A stretch of DNA of 55,721 bases from Sulfitobacter sp. 20_GPM-1509m (lineage in GTDB: Bacteria; Pseudomonadota; Alphaproteobacteria; Rhodobacterales; Rhodobacteraceae). The first letter of the stretch is position 1. Each line of letters starts with the position of its first letter. Both the position numbers and the translations under genes were made by a program. The notes below the pieces were generated by a model. That model was given only the letters and a program-made list of their open reading frames with translations, did not search any database and was not told the DNA's origin. Shown here piece by piece: positions 53,592 through 55,721 of this stretch. Location of the stretch: positions 1 through 55,721 of the forward strand of contig NZ_JIBC01000016.1 of NCBI RefSeq assembly GCF_000620505.1, written 5' to 3'.

Positions 53592-55721
53592 GTTACGTCC
53601 TCTTTGCGCGGCTCTAGCAGATGCGCGACCACCCTGTCGATATCCGCCCCCGGTTCAATCGGGTGCCCGTTGGCAGCATTCCGCACCGCGTCACCCTGCG
53701 CCCCCAGATCAAAGGCAAAGGTGGGCAGGCCCGTCGCCAGCGCCTCGTGGGTGGTAAAGGAAAACGTCTCGGGCCAGATCGACGGCACCAGCCAGCAGGT
53801 GATGCCATAACGCGCCACCAGATCGGGGATCTCGGAGACGTCATAGGGGCCGTGCTCAATCCCGCCGCGCCCCAGCCGGTGCCCCGGCGCCATGCGCCCG
53901 ATCACCACCATCTGTCCACGCTTCAGCCTGCGGCTGAGCGCAGTGACCACATCGGCCCCCTTGTGGGCGTTGATATTGCCCAGCACCCCGATCACCGGCG
54001 GCCCTTCGGGGGCAGTCACCGGCAGGACCGGATGCACCAGCTGGTGCGGCGCTACGGTGATGTTGTGCAGATCGGGATAGGCGCTGCGCAACAGCCGCGC
54101 GGCGGCCTCGGAGAACACCTCAACAGTCTCTGATGCGGCCAGAAACGGCCCCCAGACCGCCTGCCAGTCGGCCAGCGACAGGCGGCTGCCGTCAGGACGG
54201 CGCAGCCGGTCGACGCGCCCCTCGGCCCCCGGCTGCGGCACGCCGCGAAACATCCCCTGCCCGTCCAGCAGCGTATAGGCGGGGCTGATCGGGAAATAAT
54301 CGTGCAACAGCACCCGCATCCCCTGCCCCTCCGCAATCTCGCTCAGGAACGCGGGGATCTGCACCGGATCGGGATCGCCCACCGCACAGGAATAGATCAC
54401 CTCGCGCTGTGGCAAAATCTGCAAAAGCCGCCGTGTCAGAGCCGAATCCTCGGTGCCACCGCGCACCACGCCATTGGGGGTATAGACCTCGATCTCCCAG
54501 CGATAGGCGCTGCCCACGCGCAGCACCACCGCGACCCCGTCACCGGCAATGCGCCGCTGCAAATCCGCCTCGGCGCCGCCGCCCATGTCATGGGCCAGAT
54601 AAATCCGCACCCTGCCCCGCTGCCCCGCCCAGGCCAGCGCCAGCGCCAGACGCGGCGCCAACAGCGGATCGCTGCCGATAAAGTCCTGCACATCCTGGTC
54701 AAAGGTCGGATAGCGTTGCGACAAAATTGCGGAATTGGCCAGCAACAGTCTCTGTTTTTCCTCTGATCCGAAGGACGTGCCGCCGCGATGTTCCACGAAC
54801 AGCGCAGGCTGCGCCAGATGCCGCGCCCCCATGGCCAAAGCGCGTCTGCACCAATCCACCTCTTCGCCGTAACCCCGGCCAAAGTCGGTATCGAACAGTC
54901 CGACCCGCTCCAGCCAGTCCGCCGCCAGCGCCATGCAGAACCCCACACCGGTGGGCAGGTCCGCCTCTTCGGTCGGCGCGGCCAGCGTGCGGGCCACCGC
55001 GTCGATCGCATCCCCCTGCCCCTGTGCCAGATCCAGCCGCTGACACAGCACGGGCACCGACATCAGCTCGGCATCGTTGGACATCGGCGTGACCGAGGCC
55101 ACCGCAGGATCGGCCAGCGGCGCGATCAACCGGCTGGCCCAGCCCTGCGGCACGAAGGCATCCGAATTCAGCAACACGACCGGATCGCCGTATTCCATCG
55201 CCAGCGTCAGCCCGCGATTGACCGACCCGATAAAGCCCAGGTTCCGCTCATTCTCCAACAGCGTGACATCATCCCTGTCCGCCGCCCAGTCGCGCAGCCA
55301 GGGCCGCACCTGCGGATCGGGCGAGGCGTCCTCGATCAGGATCAGCCGCCACGGCAGATCGGTGTGCCGCTCCACCCGCTCCAGCGCCTCTTGCAGCATG
55401 TCAAAGGCGTTGTAGACCGGCAAAACGATGGTAATCCCGCTCTGTGGATCAGGCGCTGTCCCGGCGGCAAAAAGCGGCGTTTGCAGTTCCAGCGCCGTGG
55501 TGGTCGGGGCCAGCCCGAACAGGTTGCGCACGGTGATCCGCGCCGCCGGATCGCGGTCGCGGAACCAGCGCAAGGCAGGCGGCACCGCCCGCACGCCGGT
55601 GGTGACAAAGGGCGCCAGCAGCGCAGTGCGCGCGGCGGTGTTCTTCCAGGCGGCAAAGGGACCGAACGGCAGGGTTACGGTGTCTTCCCCCCGCCGCAGC
55701 ACAACCGTGCCCCGCGCCCCC
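53588..55721 (-). CDS. Two-domain glycosyltransferase (GT2 plus GT4), C-terminal part; starts at 310 across the junction
   Basis: Joined with 1-310 this makes a 782-aa protein; 55627-55721 duplicates 1-95. From about residue 160 a GT2 (GT-A) domain appears: ITIVLPVYNAFDMLQEALERVERHTDLPWRLILIEDASPD, the D-x-D region VVLLNSDAFVPQGW, and GRGYGEEVDWCRRALAMG. The C-terminal ~330 residues are a GT-B domain of GT4 type (VIGVLGNINAHKGADVVTALSRRL ... LVPSIWPETFSFTTHEALATGLPTFAFDLG). Two transferases in one chain suggest successive sugar additions. It is the first gene of a unit with the Stf0-like sulfotransferase and carries two copies of the decamer AACAGTCTCT. Confidence 0.87.
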   Translation of the reverse strand, partial: GARGTVVLRRGEDTVTLPFGPFAAWKNTAARTALLAPFVTTGVRAVPPALRWFRDRDPAARITVRNLFGLAPTTTALELQTPLFAAGTAPDPQSGITIVLPVYNAFDMLQEALERVERHTDLPWRLILIEDASPDPQVRPWLRDWAADRDDVTLLENERNLGFIGSVNRGLTLAMEYGDPVVLLNSDAFVPQGWASRLIAPLADPAVASVTPMSNDAELMSVPVLCQRLDLAQGQGDAIDAVARTLAAPTEEADLPTGVGFCMALAADWLERVGLFDTDFGRGYGEEVDWCRRALAMGARHLAQPALFVEHRGGTSFGSEEKQRLLLANSAILSQRYPTFDQDVQDFIGSDPLLAPRLALALAWAGQRGRVRIYLAHDMGGGAEADLQRRIAGDGVAVVLRVGSAYRWEIEVYTPNGVVRGGTEDSALTRRLLQILPQREVIYSCAVGDPDPVQIPAFLSEIAEGQGMRVLLHDYFPISPAYTLLDGQGMFRGVPQPGAEGRVDRLRRPDGSRLSLADWQAVWGPFLAASETVEVFSEAAARLLRSAYPDLHNITVAPHQLVHPVLPVTAPEGPPVIGVLGNINAHKGADVVTALSRRLKRGQMVVIGRMAPGHRLGRGGIEHGPYDVSEIPDLVARYGITCWLVPSIWPETFSFTTHEALATGLPTFAFDLGAQGDAVRNAANGHPIEPGADIDRVVAHLLEPRKEDVT
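54122..54131 (+). repeat. Decamer AACAGTCTCT, copy 5
   Basis: An exact copy inside the 782-aa glycosyltransferase gene; on the coding strand it encodes E-T-V with ACT and GTT codons that are uncommon here. Confidence 0.6.
54744..54753 (+). repeat. Decamer AACAGTCTCT, copy 6
   Basis: An exact copy in the same gene, but in another frame: it encodes Q-R-L-L. The change of frame argues against a shared protein motif as the cause of the repetition. Confidence 0.6.
55627..55721. repeat. Terminal direct repeat (right copy), circle overlap
   Basis: Identical to 1-95. When annotating the circle, this copy should be removed, leaving 55,626 bp. Confidence 0.95.

Overview
The window is one complete circular replicon. 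Its last 95 bases (55627-55721) repeat its first 95 exactly, so the true circle is 55,626 bp and the ends are an assembly cut. One glycosyltransferase gene crosses the cut: it starts at 310 on the minus strand, runs to 1, and continues from 55626 to 53588 (782 codons). GC-rich coding, a RepA-type replicase with an adjacent parAB pair, a DUF1403-ScpB pair and TTT-type tricarboxylate transport all suggest an extrachromosomal element of the Rhodobacterales (Roseobacter group). No relaxase, type IV secretion, rRNA, tRNA or CRISPR array was seen.

Layout. (1) 635-13343, tricarboxylate catabolism: TcuA/TcuB tricarballylate dehydrogenase with a GntR regulator, an AbrB-family membrane protein, a D-2-hydroxyacid dehydrogenase, a 53-aa ORF, a tandem universal stress protein, a PrpF-type isomerase, a tripartite tricarboxylate transporter (TctC plus a TctA-TctB fusion) and the TctD/TctE two-component system. 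(2) 13408-19984, maintenance: VapBC-type toxin-antitoxin, ScpB-like and DUF1403 proteins, ParB, ParA, three parS-like palindromes (two inside parA/parB), an origin with three 22-bp iteron-like repeats, and RepA. (3) 20098-44710, surface glycan: phosphomannomutase, GDP-mannose pyrophosphorylase, GDP-mannose 4,6-dehydratase and GDP-L-fucose synthase (a route to GDP-L-fucose), four glycosyltransferases, six sulfotransferase-like proteins, a DUF2793 protein, and two large RTX/DUF4214 proteins, one of them a subtilase. (4) 44735-49587: an FAD/Fe-S D-2-hydroxyacid oxidase with a divergent LysR regulator, an orphan TetR regulator and a decayed IS6-family transposase. (5) 49588 to the end and across the junction: a KpsM/T/E-like polysaccharide ABC exporter, a Stf0-like sulfotransferase and the 782-aa double glycosyltransferase.

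How it fits together. The sequence supports a plasmid-borne programme for making and exporting a fucose-containing, probably heavily sulfated capsule or exopolysaccharide. Seven sulfotransferase-like genes on one 55.6-kb plasmid is the most unusual feature. Genes for PAPS supply, an outer-membrane polysaccharide exporter, the Kps lipid-linker enzymes and a type I secretion system were not recognised here, so the host chromosome or other plasmids would have to supply them. The tricarboxylate module is metabolically separate and is bounded by the capsule locus and the maintenance block. A further unexplained signal is the decamer AACAGTCTCT: six copies, two forming a perfect inverted repeat inside repA and four in the 44.5-54.8 kb part.
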